Source of the DNA: Bacteroidales bacterium
GTDB lineage: Bacteria > Bacteroidota > Bacteroidia > Bacteroidales > F082
Direction: 5' to 3'
Assembly: GCA_029933565.1 (NCBI GenBank)
Contig: JAOZNY010000037.1
Coordinates: 1-18,596, forward strand
Length of the DNA: 18,596 bases
This document shows, piece after piece, positions 7,770 through 16,089 of the stretch (the stretch's first letter is position 1; every line of letters starts with the position of its first letter). The notes under the pieces are model-generated. The model worked only from the letters and a program-made list of their open reading frames with translations. It did no database searches and was not told the origin of the DNA. A program made the position numbers and the translations under genes.

Positions 7770-10700
7770 TTAAAAGTTAAAGATTAAACCAAACCTAATC
7801 TGACGCGGCATACTGTAATTAAATGGGCTATCAACATAAACGCTATACAAATCGTAGAACGATTGTGGGTCAAGCTGACTATTAATCTGACGCTGCCATT
7901 CAGGAGCCGAAAGGTATCCATCATCATCAGGATTTCCAGTGTAAGGATAAACATTAATAATATTTTGAGTATTAAGAATGTTTAATAACTGGAAATATGC
8001 ATTCATATAAATTCGCTTTTGATTATCACCAGCCTTTTCCTTTGACTTGAAATAAAAATCTTTATCAACTCTTAAGTCCATACGGAATTGCCATGGCAAC
8101 CTTGAACCACCATAAGTACCCTTCAGGATATTTGTTCCCTGAGATATTGGTGATGTAACATTTTTTGAAGCTGTATAAGGTGTTCCTGAACCACCATTAA
8201 CTGTCAAACTAAATCCAAAATCGCTTAACACATCAACCGGTGCTTTACCTTTCTTATCGCGATTGATTTGTGGTCCGTTGTATTTTTTACCATTTCCAAA
8301 CCTATAATCGAGTACAATATTAAACTGGTGCCTTCTGTCCCAAGGCATTGGGAAAGTTGACCTTAAGTTAGGTAAACCTGCAGCAATTAATGATGCAGCT
8401 GTTGTTGTTGATGCACCTGTTGCATCGGCAAACTGCAAAGTATAGGAAGCCCTTAACCTTACATTATTTGTTCGTCGTAAGTCATACTCAAGAGTAAGAC
8501 CTTTAACAGTACCAAAGTCAAGGTTATTAAAGGAAGTGTAATCCTTTGGATAAGCCCCTGTAAACCTGTACAACTGAATCATGTCGCGCATTTCACGATA
8601 AAAAGTAGTAAATGTGATTGCAGATGTATTAGTAAGTTTTTGTTTAAAACCAAGTTCGTAGTCAATTGTTTTTGTAGGCTTTAAGGAAGGGTTATTAATT
8701 GAACCTGAAATTGAGTTAAAATAATAATAAGTAGCCGGACTTGAGAAAATATTACTTGTAGGACGCTGTGTCAGTACATCGTAATGTGCAAAGAACAATG
8801 CGTCTTCCGATATAGGAAAGGAGAATGAAATCCTTGGCATAATACTAACCTGTGGATCATAATCCTTAAATGAACTGGCTTCAACATTTTCCTGATTCTG
8901 ATTCTTCAAATATGGAGAAATCCCGCTTCCTACATCCAAAACAGTAGGATCCTGAATTTCAACACCCTCGGCATTATACCATATGTTTCCATTTCTATAA
9001 CCAACTATTTCGGTTGGGTTCTCAACTTTATTAACATAAACTATATAATCGCCACCAATATTACCAGGATGATTAATTGAACCACCACCAGGCATTGATG
9101 TTACCTCATCAACTGATTTAGCAGGAAACAACAAATAAGGATCTTTCAATACTTTTTGGTTTGCATCAAAACGGTCAACACGTACACCAACGTTAAAAAT
9201 AAGATCTTTAAAAGCAAATTTATCCTGAATATAACCTGCCATATAAATTGGTCTGAAAGCTCCAATATCACGGGTCAGGTCTCCATTTGCATCAGTTTTG
9301 GTGAAAAAGTCATCAAATGACACCTGTTCCTTTTGAACATTACCTTTATAATCAAAGCCATTATATCCAACATAAGAAGCATTACCACCATTGTTCCAAA
9401 GTTCATCGGCAGAAAACATTCCAATATCAAATGCATCTTGACCAATGTTTCCTATATGCATTACTCCATCGGCATCGTAATACTGAATTGAGCCATCGTT
9501 ATAATCATAGGAGTCAACTATAATAAAGTCCAGACCATCTTCGGCAAGACCCATGGCATTTCTAAGATTTTTGTCGAAGGTAAACTGTGAAGAACCATCA
9601 TATCTCCTTTGGTAAGCAATAGTATCGATACCTGTAAAATACGGATTGTCTTTATCAAGTTCACGAATATGGAAATTCGTTAACCCACGCATATGTGTCC
9701 ATAAACCGGTTGGTCCGTAGTTAATTGAACGTTCAACCCTTTGCTCATACTGAAAACCAAATTTGATAGCATTATTACCAATATCCAGTGAGGCATCGGC
9801 CTTAATATTATATTGGTCATTATCCCATTTACCATAACCCGTTTGATTTCTACCAGGCGATTGGTAAAGGCCATACACAAGGTCAGGATTGTCACCATTA
9901 AGTTTACCACCACCCAATTGAATTTGGTCGTAGTTCATATAATGTCCTAATGGATCTTCAAATAAATCGTAATAAGAATTAGTAATTTCAGCAACTAAAG
10001 GGTTAATATCCCTTGGGTCCCATGTTACTAATGTATCAAAATCCCATGAATCAAGTAGGTAAACATTTTCGTATAACTTTCCATCAACAGTTTCACTTCC
10101 TAGTGCATAAGTTGGTGTTTTAAAGGTTGAAAATTTACCTAAATACCCATACTTAAATAAGTCATCCCAATGGTTAGGGTCGCCATATTCGCCTTTATAC
10201 TTACTGTAGTCAGCCTGAATTGAATAATAAACATTTTTAATTTTACTAGTACTTTCAGGATCGGTGGCAAAACGTTGAGTAAACTTAATGTAACCACGAT
10301 ATGTTGTACGATTCCTTACTCTATTTTTGTCGTAGTTTAACAAACTGGCACTATAGTTAAAATCGTTAAGATGCTCAGTAAAGTAACTACCTCCAATGGT
10401 AAGGTTTACTGTTTCTGTTGTACGTATATTTATATTTCCCAAAAGGTTAACATTGTAGTTTGATGTGTTTTGGGAAGTATTGGTATGTTCAAGATCATCC
10501 AGCCTTAAAAACTCACCATTAATATATGTTCCTGTTTGACCAGGGCCTACAGGGCGCAATGGATTTTGCTCCAATGTACTAAGTACATCGTCTTTTGCTT
10601 TATAATGGCCTATTGCCGAAAGTCGTCCATCTTTATGATAATTCACATCACCAGCAAGGAAGAAGCCAAGAACAGAAGTTCCATTTTTGTTCTTTCCTTT

Positions 10701-11477
10701 AATAAGCGGCCCCATAACGTTAAACCCAACTCTACTTGCACCATAGGAATCCAAAAATTCTGAAGTTTCCATTTCCAGGCCAGCACCAAAAGTACGCGAT
10801 GGCCCTTTTGTTGTTACATTAATAATACCTGAGGTTACGTCACCATACTTAGCAGGCACACCACCCAAAACAACGTCAACCTGCTCTATGGCAGACTGTG
10901 GCACACTTGTACTACCAATAACACGAATACCATCAATAAACATTGCTGTTTGGTCGGAACGGGCACCTCTTACACTACCTCTTTCACCGTCTTCCGAGAA
11001 CACACCACCAACTGTTGTGGCAACTGAGTTTGCATTACGATTCGGCATTTTAGCAATCTCCTCGGAGGTAACCGAAGCACCACTTGCCGTTTCATCCTTA
11101 GAGATTAGGGGCACGGTATACTCAATAATCTCTATCTCTTCTAGCATCTCAGATGTTGCTGTCATTTCAATATCATGAAACCTTATTTTATCGGCAGCAA
11201 TTGTAACTCCTGTAGTAAGAACTGTTTTATAACCAACAAACGTGGCTTTTAAATCATATTTTCCCGGAGGGATTGGCTTAATGGTATAATTGCCATCAAA
11301 GTCGGACATTGTTCCTCCTACCTGAGTTCCATTGTTATCAAGAATAATGTTTGCAAATGGAACAGGTTCTTTGGTGTCCTTATCAATTACTTTTCCTTGC
11401 AAAGCACCTTGCTGCGCTTGCAGTAAAAGCCCTGTTGAAAGTATTAAGCCTAACGTAATGAGTAAATTTCTTATCAT
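7770..11477 (-). CDS. TonB-dependent receptor with carboxypeptidase-regulatory-like N-terminal domain
   Basis: This 1235-residue outer-membrane receptor has a signal peptide (residues 1-21, ending GLLLQA), a CarboxypepD_reg-like domain (about 24-105, QGKVIDKDTKEPVPFANIIL), a candidate TonB-box region (about 112-125) and a plug domain (about 126-235). The plug carries RGARSDQTAMFIDGIRV near 170-186 and GGVPAKYGDVTSGIINVTTK near 195-214. The remainder is a 22-strand-type barrel ending RFGLIFNF. It resembles Oar-like receptors more than SusC, and there is no SusD gene beside it. The usual role is TonB-energised transport across the outer membrane. With a giant exported protein and a PorV-like barrel downstream, the job may instead be tied to surface display or to a ligand bound by that protein. 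It is the first gene of the operon. Confidence 0.94.
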   Translation of the reverse strand: MIRNLLITLGLILSTGLLLQAQQGALQGKVIDKDTKEPVPFANIILDNNGTQVGGTMSDFDGNYTIKPIPPGKYDLKATFVGYKTVLTTGVTIAADKIRFHDIEMTATSEMLEEIEIIEYTVPLISKDETASGASVTSEEIAKMPNRNANSVATTVGGVFSEDGERGSVRGARSDQTAMFIDGIRVIGSTSVPQSAIEQVDVVLGGVPAKYGDVTSGIINVTTKGPSRTFGAGLEMETSEFLDSYGASRVGFNVMGPLIKGKNKNGTSVLGFFLAGDVNYHKDGRLSAIGHYKAKDDVLSTLEQNPLRPVGPGQTGTYINGEFLRLDDLEHTNTSQNTSNYNVNLLGNINIRTTETVNLTIGGSYFTEHLNDFNYSASLLNYDKNRVRNRTTYRGYIKFTQRFATDPESTSKIKNVYYSIQADYSKYKGEYGDPNHWDDLFKYGYLGKFSTFKTPTYALGSETVDGKLYENVYLLDSWDFDTLVTWDPRDINPLVAEITNSYYDLFEDPLGHYMNYDQIQLGGGKLNGDNPDLVYGLYQSPGRNQTGYGKWDNDQYNIKADASLDIGNNAIKFGFQYEQRVERSINYGPTGLWTHMRGLTNFHIRELDKDNPYFTGIDTIAYQRRYDGSSQFTFDKNLRNAMGLAEDGLDFIIVDSYDYNDGSIQYYDADGVMHIGNIGQDAFDIGMFSADELWNNGGNASYVGYNGFDYKGNVQKEQVSFDDFFTKTDANGDLTRDIGAFRPIYMAGYIQDKFAFKDLIFNVGVRVDRFDANQKVLKDPYLLFPAKSVDEVTSMPGGGSINHPGNIGGDYIVYVNKVENPTEIVGYRNGNIWYNAEGVEIQDPTVLDVGSGISPYLKNQNQENVEASSFKDYDPQVSIMPRISFSFPISEDALFFAHYDVLTQRPTSNIFSSPATYYYFNSISGSINNPSLKPTKTIDYELGFKQKLTNTSAITFTTFYREMRDMIQLYRFTGAYPKDYTSFNNLDFGTVKGLTLEYDLRRTNNVRLRASYTLQFADATGASTTTAASLIAAGLPNLRSTFPMPWDRRHQFNIVLDYRFGNGKKYNGPQINRDKKGKAPVDVLSDFGFSLTVNGGSGTPYTASKNVTSPISQGTNILKGTYGGSRLPWQFRMDLRVDKDFYFKSKEKAGDNQKRIYMNAYFQLLNILNTQNIINVYPYTGNPDDDGYLSAPEWQRQINSQLDPQSFYDLYSVYVDSPFNYSMPRQIRFGLIFNF

Positions 11478-11522
11478 ACTCTGTTAATTTTTAAAAATCC
11501 TGCATTATTAAAACTTGGTAAA

Positions 11523-11539
11523 TTTACTAAAATAGTAAA
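11523..11539. promoter_or_regulatory. Inverted repeat upstream of the TonB-dependent receptor
   Basis: TTTACTA-AAA-TAGTAAA is a perfect 7-bp inverted repeat with a 3-base spacer, 46 bases upstream of the receptor start. Its place and size suit an operator for the three-gene operon. No exact TAnnTTTG element is present in this spacer, so the promoter itself is not clear. In such AT-rich DNA the repeat could be chance. Confidence 0.3.
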
Positions 11540-11566
11540 ACCATAATTTATTCAATAAATAATTTG

Positions 11567-12046
11567 TTAGTAAACCGGCCTTTTCAATATTTCAGAATAG
11601 ATTACCGCTTTTCTAACATCAAATCTTGGTTTTTTCCTTTTTCGGTTTGGTTTTTTTCCGTTGGTCACTTTTAACCTTACGACTTTACCATCTTCCGGAG
11701 TTAAGACTTGTTTTTCTTTGAAAAAGTTGCCTTCCTTATATTTATCATCATAAGAGGATACTTCTGTTGGTTGATATTTTTCTTGAGTTTCGGCTTCTTC
11801 TACCTCATCAAATAAAACTTCTCCATTTTCAGTACTTTCTTCTTCATCCTGATAAACAATGTTATCTTCTTTTACTCCAAGGAATTCCCCAATAAATTGT
11901 TCAACTGTTGATTTACTCTTATTCTTTTCTCCGCCGGAGGCTTTTGCTTTCTTTTGTTTTTGGCTACCCTTATAAATTGAAAAGGCTACCCAAACCAGCC
12001 CAGCCAATATATAAATGATATCTTCAAAAGAACCTTTAACTACCAT
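11567..12046 (-). CDS. Small membrane-anchored hypothetical protein, 159 aa
   Basis: One transmembrane segment is near the N-terminus (about residues 8-25, EDIIYILAGLVWVAFSIYKG), followed by a Lys-rich stop-transfer stretch and a long, highly charged, probably disordered cytoplasmic region with an acidic patch (about 60-90). The last 18 residues, with FDVRKAVIYSEILKRP, form a compact motif. I recall very similar C-terminal tails on small Bacteroidota membrane proteins of unknown function, and this tail is likely the conserved working part or docking peptide. The ATG at 12046 gives the membrane segment directly. The gene stands apart from its neighbours, with 154 bases upstream and 89 bases before the receptor. 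No function can be assigned. Confidence 0.8.
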   Translation of the reverse strand: MVVKGSFEDIIYILAGLVWVAFSIYKGSQKQKKAKASGGEKNKSKSTVEQFIGEFLGVKEDNIVYQDEEESTENGEVLFDEVEEAETQEKYQPTEVSSYDDKYKEGNFFKEKQVLTPEDGKVVRLKVTNGKKPNRKRKKPRFDVRKAVIYSEILKRPVY

Positions 12047-12063
12047 TAAGAAAAATATTTAAG

Positions 12064-12088
12064 TGCATAAAAATATATATTTAATGCA
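12064..12088. repeat. Near-palindrome in the spacer before the 159-aa gene
   Basis: TGCAT and ATGCA form perfect 5-bp outer arms. The pairing continues inward after one A-A mismatch, giving a 25-base near-palindrome 18 bases upstream of the ATG at 12046. It may be an operator or a leader hairpin. The rest of the 12047-12200 spacer shows no gene, no exact TAnnTTTG and no convincing terminator. Confidence 0.25.
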
Positions 12089-12200
12089 TATAAACTGCAA
12101 GCCTTTAGTAAGTAATATGTAATTGGAAAATGGTTTAAAGAAGAATGCGCGTAAATCGATTGATAATCAGACTATAAAAACAATATTGAATGATTATAAA

Positions 12201-12575
12201 TTACTGTTTTATCTTTAATAAGGATAAAATTTCAAAACCTGTAAATATGAAATAGTATATAAAAAAAGTAAGCATAAACGAAATGGCATCATCACGGTTC
12301 AAAAATGCATACAAAACAATAATGCCCGTAAATAGAATTAACTTCCCAAAATTTGCCAGCATATAGGTATTTGCAAATCTGCTCAAACGATTTTCCATTG
12401 ATTTTGCAATCATTTTAAATATGGCTAGTGTTACCAAATATAGAAATAGTAAAATATAAGGATACATTGCTGAAATCTTAATCTTTGGGACAAGGAAATC
12501 AATTAGAATGCTCAATAAAAGAACTACTCCTGCAATTAATGAGAACTGTTTGAAAAAAGTATTGAATATTTTCAT
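12201..12575 (-). CDS. AtpI-like small integral membrane protein, 124 aa
   Basis: The protein has four hydrophobic segments (about residues 10-29, 38-57, 75-95 and 98-118) with Lys/Arg between segments 2 and 3 (KMIAKSMENRLSRF). It starts inside the stop of the AtpZ-like gene with a 4-base ATGA overlap, which implies translational coupling. In Bacteroidota a four-helix protein of this size commonly sits between atpZ and atpB. By that position and topology I call it AtpI-like, meaning an assembly helper for the ATP synthase c-ring or an ion-handling protein. Sequence similarity alone is too low for me to be sure. Here no atpB follows; the next gene is unrelated. Confidence 0.7.
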   Translation of the reverse strand: MKIFNTFFKQFSLIAGVVLLLSILIDFLVPKIKISAMYPYILLFLYLVTLAIFKMIAKSMENRLSRFANTYMLANFGKLILFTGIIVLYAFLNRDDAISFMLTFFIYYFIFTGFEILSLLKIKQ

Positions 12576-12793
12576 TTCTGTTTAAATATTTCCCTCATTC
12601 CATAAATTACTGCAACAACCACACTCAGAATTGTCATTGAAACAGTAAACACGGGGAATTCCCATGTTACATATTTATCAATCTCACGCCCTCCAAAAGC
12701 AGCACCTACAATTATCACAATCATTTGCAAGGCCAATGATGAATACTTGGCATAAAACTTTAAAGGACTGTCATTATTTTTTTTCTCCGACAT
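12572..12793 (-). CDS. atpZ: AtpZ/AtpI-family protein, 73 aa
   Basis: This is a small two-helix membrane protein. Helix 1 (about residues 17-36, SLALQMIVIIVGAAFGG) is followed by REIDKY, which matches the G-x-x-x-G-x-x-x-D-K pattern of the AtpZ family. Helix 2 is about residues 47-68. AtpZ and AtpI are encoded at the head of F-type ATP synthase operons, where they help rotor assembly and have been linked to magnesium or calcium uptake. The start codon lies inside the end of the bactofilin gene (20-base overlap), and the stop overlaps the next start by 4 bases. The gene is therefore firmly part of the SprE/bactofilin operon. Confidence 0.85.
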   Translation of the reverse strand: MSEKKNNDSPLKFYAKYSSLALQMIVIIVGAAFGGREIDKYVTWEFPVFTVSMTILSVVVAVIYGMREIFKQK

Positions 12794-13169
12794 CTTTTTT
12801 TATGGCCATTGAACTTAAACTCTCAGAAGCCATCTGACATTTACCAGAAAATACAGCTCCTGGTTCAATTGAAATCTTTTTAGTAATAATATCACCAGAA
12901 AACCTAGAGGCTTCCTTTAATACTATAAGTTGACTTACTGTTACTTTTGCAACAATCTTTCCCGAAATATCAGCATTTTCACATTTTATGGTACCTTCAA
13001 TGCTTGCTGAATCACCCACAACAAGTTTACCTTTTACTATGATATTCCCAATTAAATTGCCATCAATTCTTAAATCACCATCAGTTTCAATATCACCTTT
13101 AATGGTAGTGCCCTGAGAAATCAGGTTGTGAACATGGGCATCATTATTCCCATTATTTAACTTTTTCAT
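12774..13169 (-). CDS. Bactofilin (polymer-forming cytoskeletal protein), 131 aa
   Basis: Bactofilins polymerise without nucleotide through a right-handed beta-helix. The core here (about residues 15-110) shows the short repeating turns GDIETDGDLRIDGNLIGNI, KGKLVVGDSASIEGTIKCEN and ADISGKIVAK, with flexible tails at both ends. There is no membrane anchor, so it would be cytoplasmic or bound peripherally. The ATG at 13169 was chosen. An upstream TTG at 13190 is in frame but gives only seven extra residues next to the stop of the TPR gene. Bactofilins often occur beside M23 peptidases and guide local peptidoglycan remodelling, and here an M23 gene lies divergently beyond the TPR gene. Identification is secure. 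Confidence 0.95.
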   Translation of the reverse strand: MKKLNNGNNDAHVHNLISQGTTIKGDIETDGDLRIDGNLIGNIIVKGKLVVGDSASIEGTIKCENADISGKIVAKVTVSQLIVLKEASRFSGDIITKKISIEPGAVFSGKCQMASESLSSMAIKKDVGEKK

Positions 13170-13192
13170 TTTATTTTGGTAAATTTTCAAAA

Positions 13193-15853
13193 TTAATCTC
13201 TTTTATAATTCTTGTCATAAAAGTCTTTATAGGCACTTACACTTTTATCGCGATAAAACAGAGGATAGTTAGTTGTGGATATTGGAAACAGATCGTATTC
13301 ATTTTCATCAACACCTGAAAGAACATATGTGTCATTTTCAAGTGCCCCATAATAATTTAAGGCTTCATTTTTGTTTTTAAAGTTGCCAACTGTAACAATT
13401 GTTTGGTCTTTATTAAGCATCAAACTTTTTGTTTTTAGTCGCATTAAGCTAAAATACTTACCATTAAAATCTGATAGTCTGATCTTTAATGCATTTACCT
13501 TTACGTTTTTATTATTGACCACAAACATTACAAAATGCACATCATTTTCGTTAAGACTATAAATGGAGGGTTCAGTCATCTTTTTGTCTCCATCACCTCC
13601 CATTTGACCCGTTGTATCCGGAGGTGTTCCAAAACCGTATTCCAACTGGAGTTTGGTTTTAAGCGATATGGCTCTTGGCGTAACCGGACTTGCCGGATAG
13701 GTAGTTATTAAATTATTAAGCGATGCGTATAAAGTATCGTGGGTGTCAACTTTACCAAGCGAAAGTGCCCTTAAATACATAAACCGTGGCATAACAGCGG
13801 TATCGTCAGGATAAAGATCCATCCCACGGTTGGAGTATGAAATTACTCTGTAATATTTTTCCTGCTTAAATGCTTCGTAAGTCCTCATATACAATTCAGA
13901 AGCCTTTTGTTTTTCTTCTTCAAACAGTGTGTAATAATCGGGGTTAATAATTACCTTGGCATAAGTACTCTCAGGATAATTATTCAATATTAAATTTTTA
14001 TAATAATCTGCTTCACTAAAGTTTTTTTCAGCCATATAAATTTTATACAGACCATGCCACGATTCAAGCCTGTATTCATTTTCGGGAAACCGTTTTTGAA
14101 ACTCGATAAATGTTTCCTTGGCTGCCGTTGAATCATTGAGTTCCATTAAATAGATAAACCCAAGTTTGTTGAACGCTTCTATTATTTGAACATCGGAGGC
14201 AGCAATCTTATCTGGTGTATTCGGGATTCCTGCAAGATAAAAACTCCTATCCATAGGACTTTTAGAAACCCGTGAAGTATCGGCAACTGTTGAGTCGGAT
14301 ACAATATCATCACCACCATCCAACGATTGCAACATCATCCTTTTATCGCTTAAACGCCAGTTATCTTCAAGTTTTCGGTTGCCCCACTTCCTAACAAACT
14401 CAGAAAACCCCATACTCATTGCCTGCTGATTGTAAAAATACCAGCCTCCACCACCAAGACTCGTTCCTCTGCCCTTATCAGCCTTCTGGTCAATAAACTG
14501 AACTCCACCTTCGGCAAGTTCCTGTTCTGCCTCCAGCCTTTCTTCCTCGGCAATACGAAAATCCTCAATTTTTTGATCAATTATGGCTAAAAGTTCAGTG
14601 GTGTCCATGCTTGCCAAAAACTGCAAACTATCCTGTTCTTTAATTGTCTGAGCCTGAGTAATAAGATTTGTTAGAACACCTGCTTTATAACTAATATTGT
14701 CATAATCAGGATAATCTCTCGGGAGCGAACTTACAGCAGTATCGTAATAAGCTTGCGCGAATTGATAGTTCTGCCTTTCAAAGAACATATCAGCTACCTC
14801 GAGGGAAGATTTTGTTTTTTGTACATTGTTTTTAATGCTAGTCCGCACCGATTCCCTCAAATAATTAATTGTTAGAGTGTCGTTGTTATCCTTTTTAGCC
14901 ACCTGTGCAAGAGCATAATAAATCTGATCTCTGAACTCCTCATTTCTAGCCTCTTTGAGCATTTTATTCAGAATTTTGTTTATACCTTTACTATCTCCAG
15001 TTTCTGAAGCATAAGTTTCTGCCAGATTCATTTTGGCTTCGAAGGCCATAACGTAATCGGGGTTTTTGTTAACTACACGTTTGAAATAGTTGGTTGCTAA
15101 TTGATTGTTACCTTCCATTTGGTTTATCTGCCCCAGAATAAAGTCAACCCTCGTCACTATGTAAATTTTATTGTTCAGTTCAAGTGATCTTTCAAGGTAA
15201 GGATATGATTTATCGTATTGTTCTTGTGCAAGATAAAAATCTGCCAATACAAGTGGGATTTGCTTTTCAACTTCAAGAGGGAAATCTTTCTCGTCGAGTT
15301 TACTCTGCAAAAGGTTAATTGTTGCTATGGCTTTTTCATAACGTTCGGCACCAATATGTGTTTTAGCCAACCAAAGATATGCCTCATATTGAATTGGATC
15401 ATCTGGAAAATTTGTAGATACATATTTAAAAACCCGCCTGGCACTTATAAAATCATGTTTGTAGAAATGGGCCTTACCCATCATCATATAACTATCATCA
15501 ATCCACTTAACCTGCTCTTTACCACCAAAATACATGCTATGGCGCTGAATGCCAATTGAAGCCTTTTTAATGGTTCTGTCCATTTTAGGGTAAATTCTTT
15601 TAGCATCCTTTTTATCGCCATAATTATAAACCCTTAGTATTCTCGAATAATCATCTTTTACACCCTCTCTCAATGATTTCTCCCCTTCATCAAGGCTCAT
15701 CATTCCATTCCAATAAACATTGTAATGACATGTAAGATTATGATAAGCACGGCGTGTCCATCCATTCTTTTTTGTTGAGCAGGCACTAATTGAAAATACA
15801 AATGCCAAGCCTACAATTGCAATTAAAAAAGTATATTTTTTACTAAATTTCAA
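13193..15853 (-). CDS. sprE: SprE/PorW-like TPR lipoprotein of type IX secretion and gliding
   Basis: This is an 886-residue lipoprotein with the lipobox ISAC at residues 22-25 (lipidated Cys25), followed by STKKNGWTRRAYHNL. Tetratricopeptide-type helical repeats fill about 110-330 and again about 570-720. A signature at about 465-505 (GGGWYFYN, then FVRKWGNRKLEDNWR) is, as I recall, diagnostic of SprE/PorW. The C-terminus (about 765-880) looks SPOR-like (HFVMFVVNN, then VTVGNFKNKNEALNYYGAL). In Flavobacterium and Porphyromonas this protein is needed for T9SS secretion and links the PorK/N ring to the Sov/SprA channel. The start is a TTG: no in-frame ATG lies upstream before a stop, and starting later would lose the lipoprotein signal. 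It leads the operon with bactofilin, AtpZ-like and AtpI-like genes. Confidence 0.9.
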   Translation of the reverse strand: MKFSKKYTFLIAIVGLAFVFSISACSTKKNGWTRRAYHNLTCHYNVYWNGMMSLDEGEKSLREGVKDDYSRILRVYNYGDKKDAKRIYPKMDRTIKKASIGIQRHSMYFGGKEQVKWIDDSYMMMGKAHFYKHDFISARRVFKYVSTNFPDDPIQYEAYLWLAKTHIGAERYEKAIATINLLQSKLDEKDFPLEVEKQIPLVLADFYLAQEQYDKSYPYLERSLELNNKIYIVTRVDFILGQINQMEGNNQLATNYFKRVVNKNPDYVMAFEAKMNLAETYASETGDSKGINKILNKMLKEARNEEFRDQIYYALAQVAKKDNNDTLTINYLRESVRTSIKNNVQKTKSSLEVADMFFERQNYQFAQAYYDTAVSSLPRDYPDYDNISYKAGVLTNLITQAQTIKEQDSLQFLASMDTTELLAIIDQKIEDFRIAEEERLEAEQELAEGGVQFIDQKADKGRGTSLGGGGWYFYNQQAMSMGFSEFVRKWGNRKLEDNWRLSDKRMMLQSLDGGDDIVSDSTVADTSRVSKSPMDRSFYLAGIPNTPDKIAASDVQIIEAFNKLGFIYLMELNDSTAAKETFIEFQKRFPENEYRLESWHGLYKIYMAEKNFSEADYYKNLILNNYPESTYAKVIINPDYYTLFEEEKQKASELYMRTYEAFKQEKYYRVISYSNRGMDLYPDDTAVMPRFMYLRALSLGKVDTHDTLYASLNNLITTYPASPVTPRAISLKTKLQLEYGFGTPPDTTGQMGGDGDKKMTEPSIYSLNENDVHFVMFVVNNKNVKVNALKIRLSDFNGKYFSLMRLKTKSLMLNKDQTIVTVGNFKNKNEALNYYGALENDTYVLSGVDENEYDLFPISTTNYPLFYRDKSVSAYKDFYDKNYKRD

Positions 15854-15907
15854 ATTATTATTTTTCTTAATAACTTATTTCCCCATAAAATATTACTGAA
15901 AGATGTG

Positions 15908-15939
15908 CAAAAATAATAAAGATGTGCTTAATTCTTAAA
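15908..15939 (-). promoter_or_regulatory. Candidate promoter of the sprE operon
   Basis: On the minus strand TTTA (15939-15936), a 20-base spacer and TATTTTTG (15915-15908) match TTTG-N19-21-TAnnTTTG with a single -33 mismatch. The start would be near 15901, giving a leader of about 48 bases before the TTG start. Confidence 0.45.
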
Positions 15940-16064
15940 AATAAGCAATGTTTGTGATTGTATAATTCTACTTAATCATACATTGCTGAATTGTTCAATT
16001 AATCGATTTTGAAATGTGGGATAAGGATTAATTTTTTTCACATATCAGTTTTACCTTTTTTGCT

Positions 16065-16072
16065 TAGGTTTG
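16065..16072 (+). promoter_or_regulatory. Candidate -7 element for the M23 peptidase gene
   Basis: TAGGTTTG matches TAnnTTTG exactly, 17 bases before the ATG at 16090. No clear TTTG lies at the -33 distance and the leader would be only about 11 bases, so this is tentative. Confidence 0.3.
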
Positions 16073-16089
16073 TGCTCTAATTAAAAGCA

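Larger units (their letters stand above)
15854..16089. promoter_or_regulatory. Divergent intergenic promoter region
   Basis: This 236-base AT-rich spacer separates the SprE operon (minus) from the M23 peptidase (plus). It holds one TAnnTTTG element pointing each way and no gene-like reading frame. Shared control of the two transcripts is possible but no obvious operator repeat is visible. Confidence 0.6.

Noticed and set aside
10888..11178. Open frame of 96 codons on the plus strand inside the receptor gene
   Set aside because: It lies wholly opposite the conserved plug domain, has no promoter or family features, and its composition is that of a reversed coding strand.
13170..13190. TTG start at 13190 for the bactofilin
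   Set aside because: An ATG at 13169 is available and the extra seven residues add nothing to the bactofilin core.
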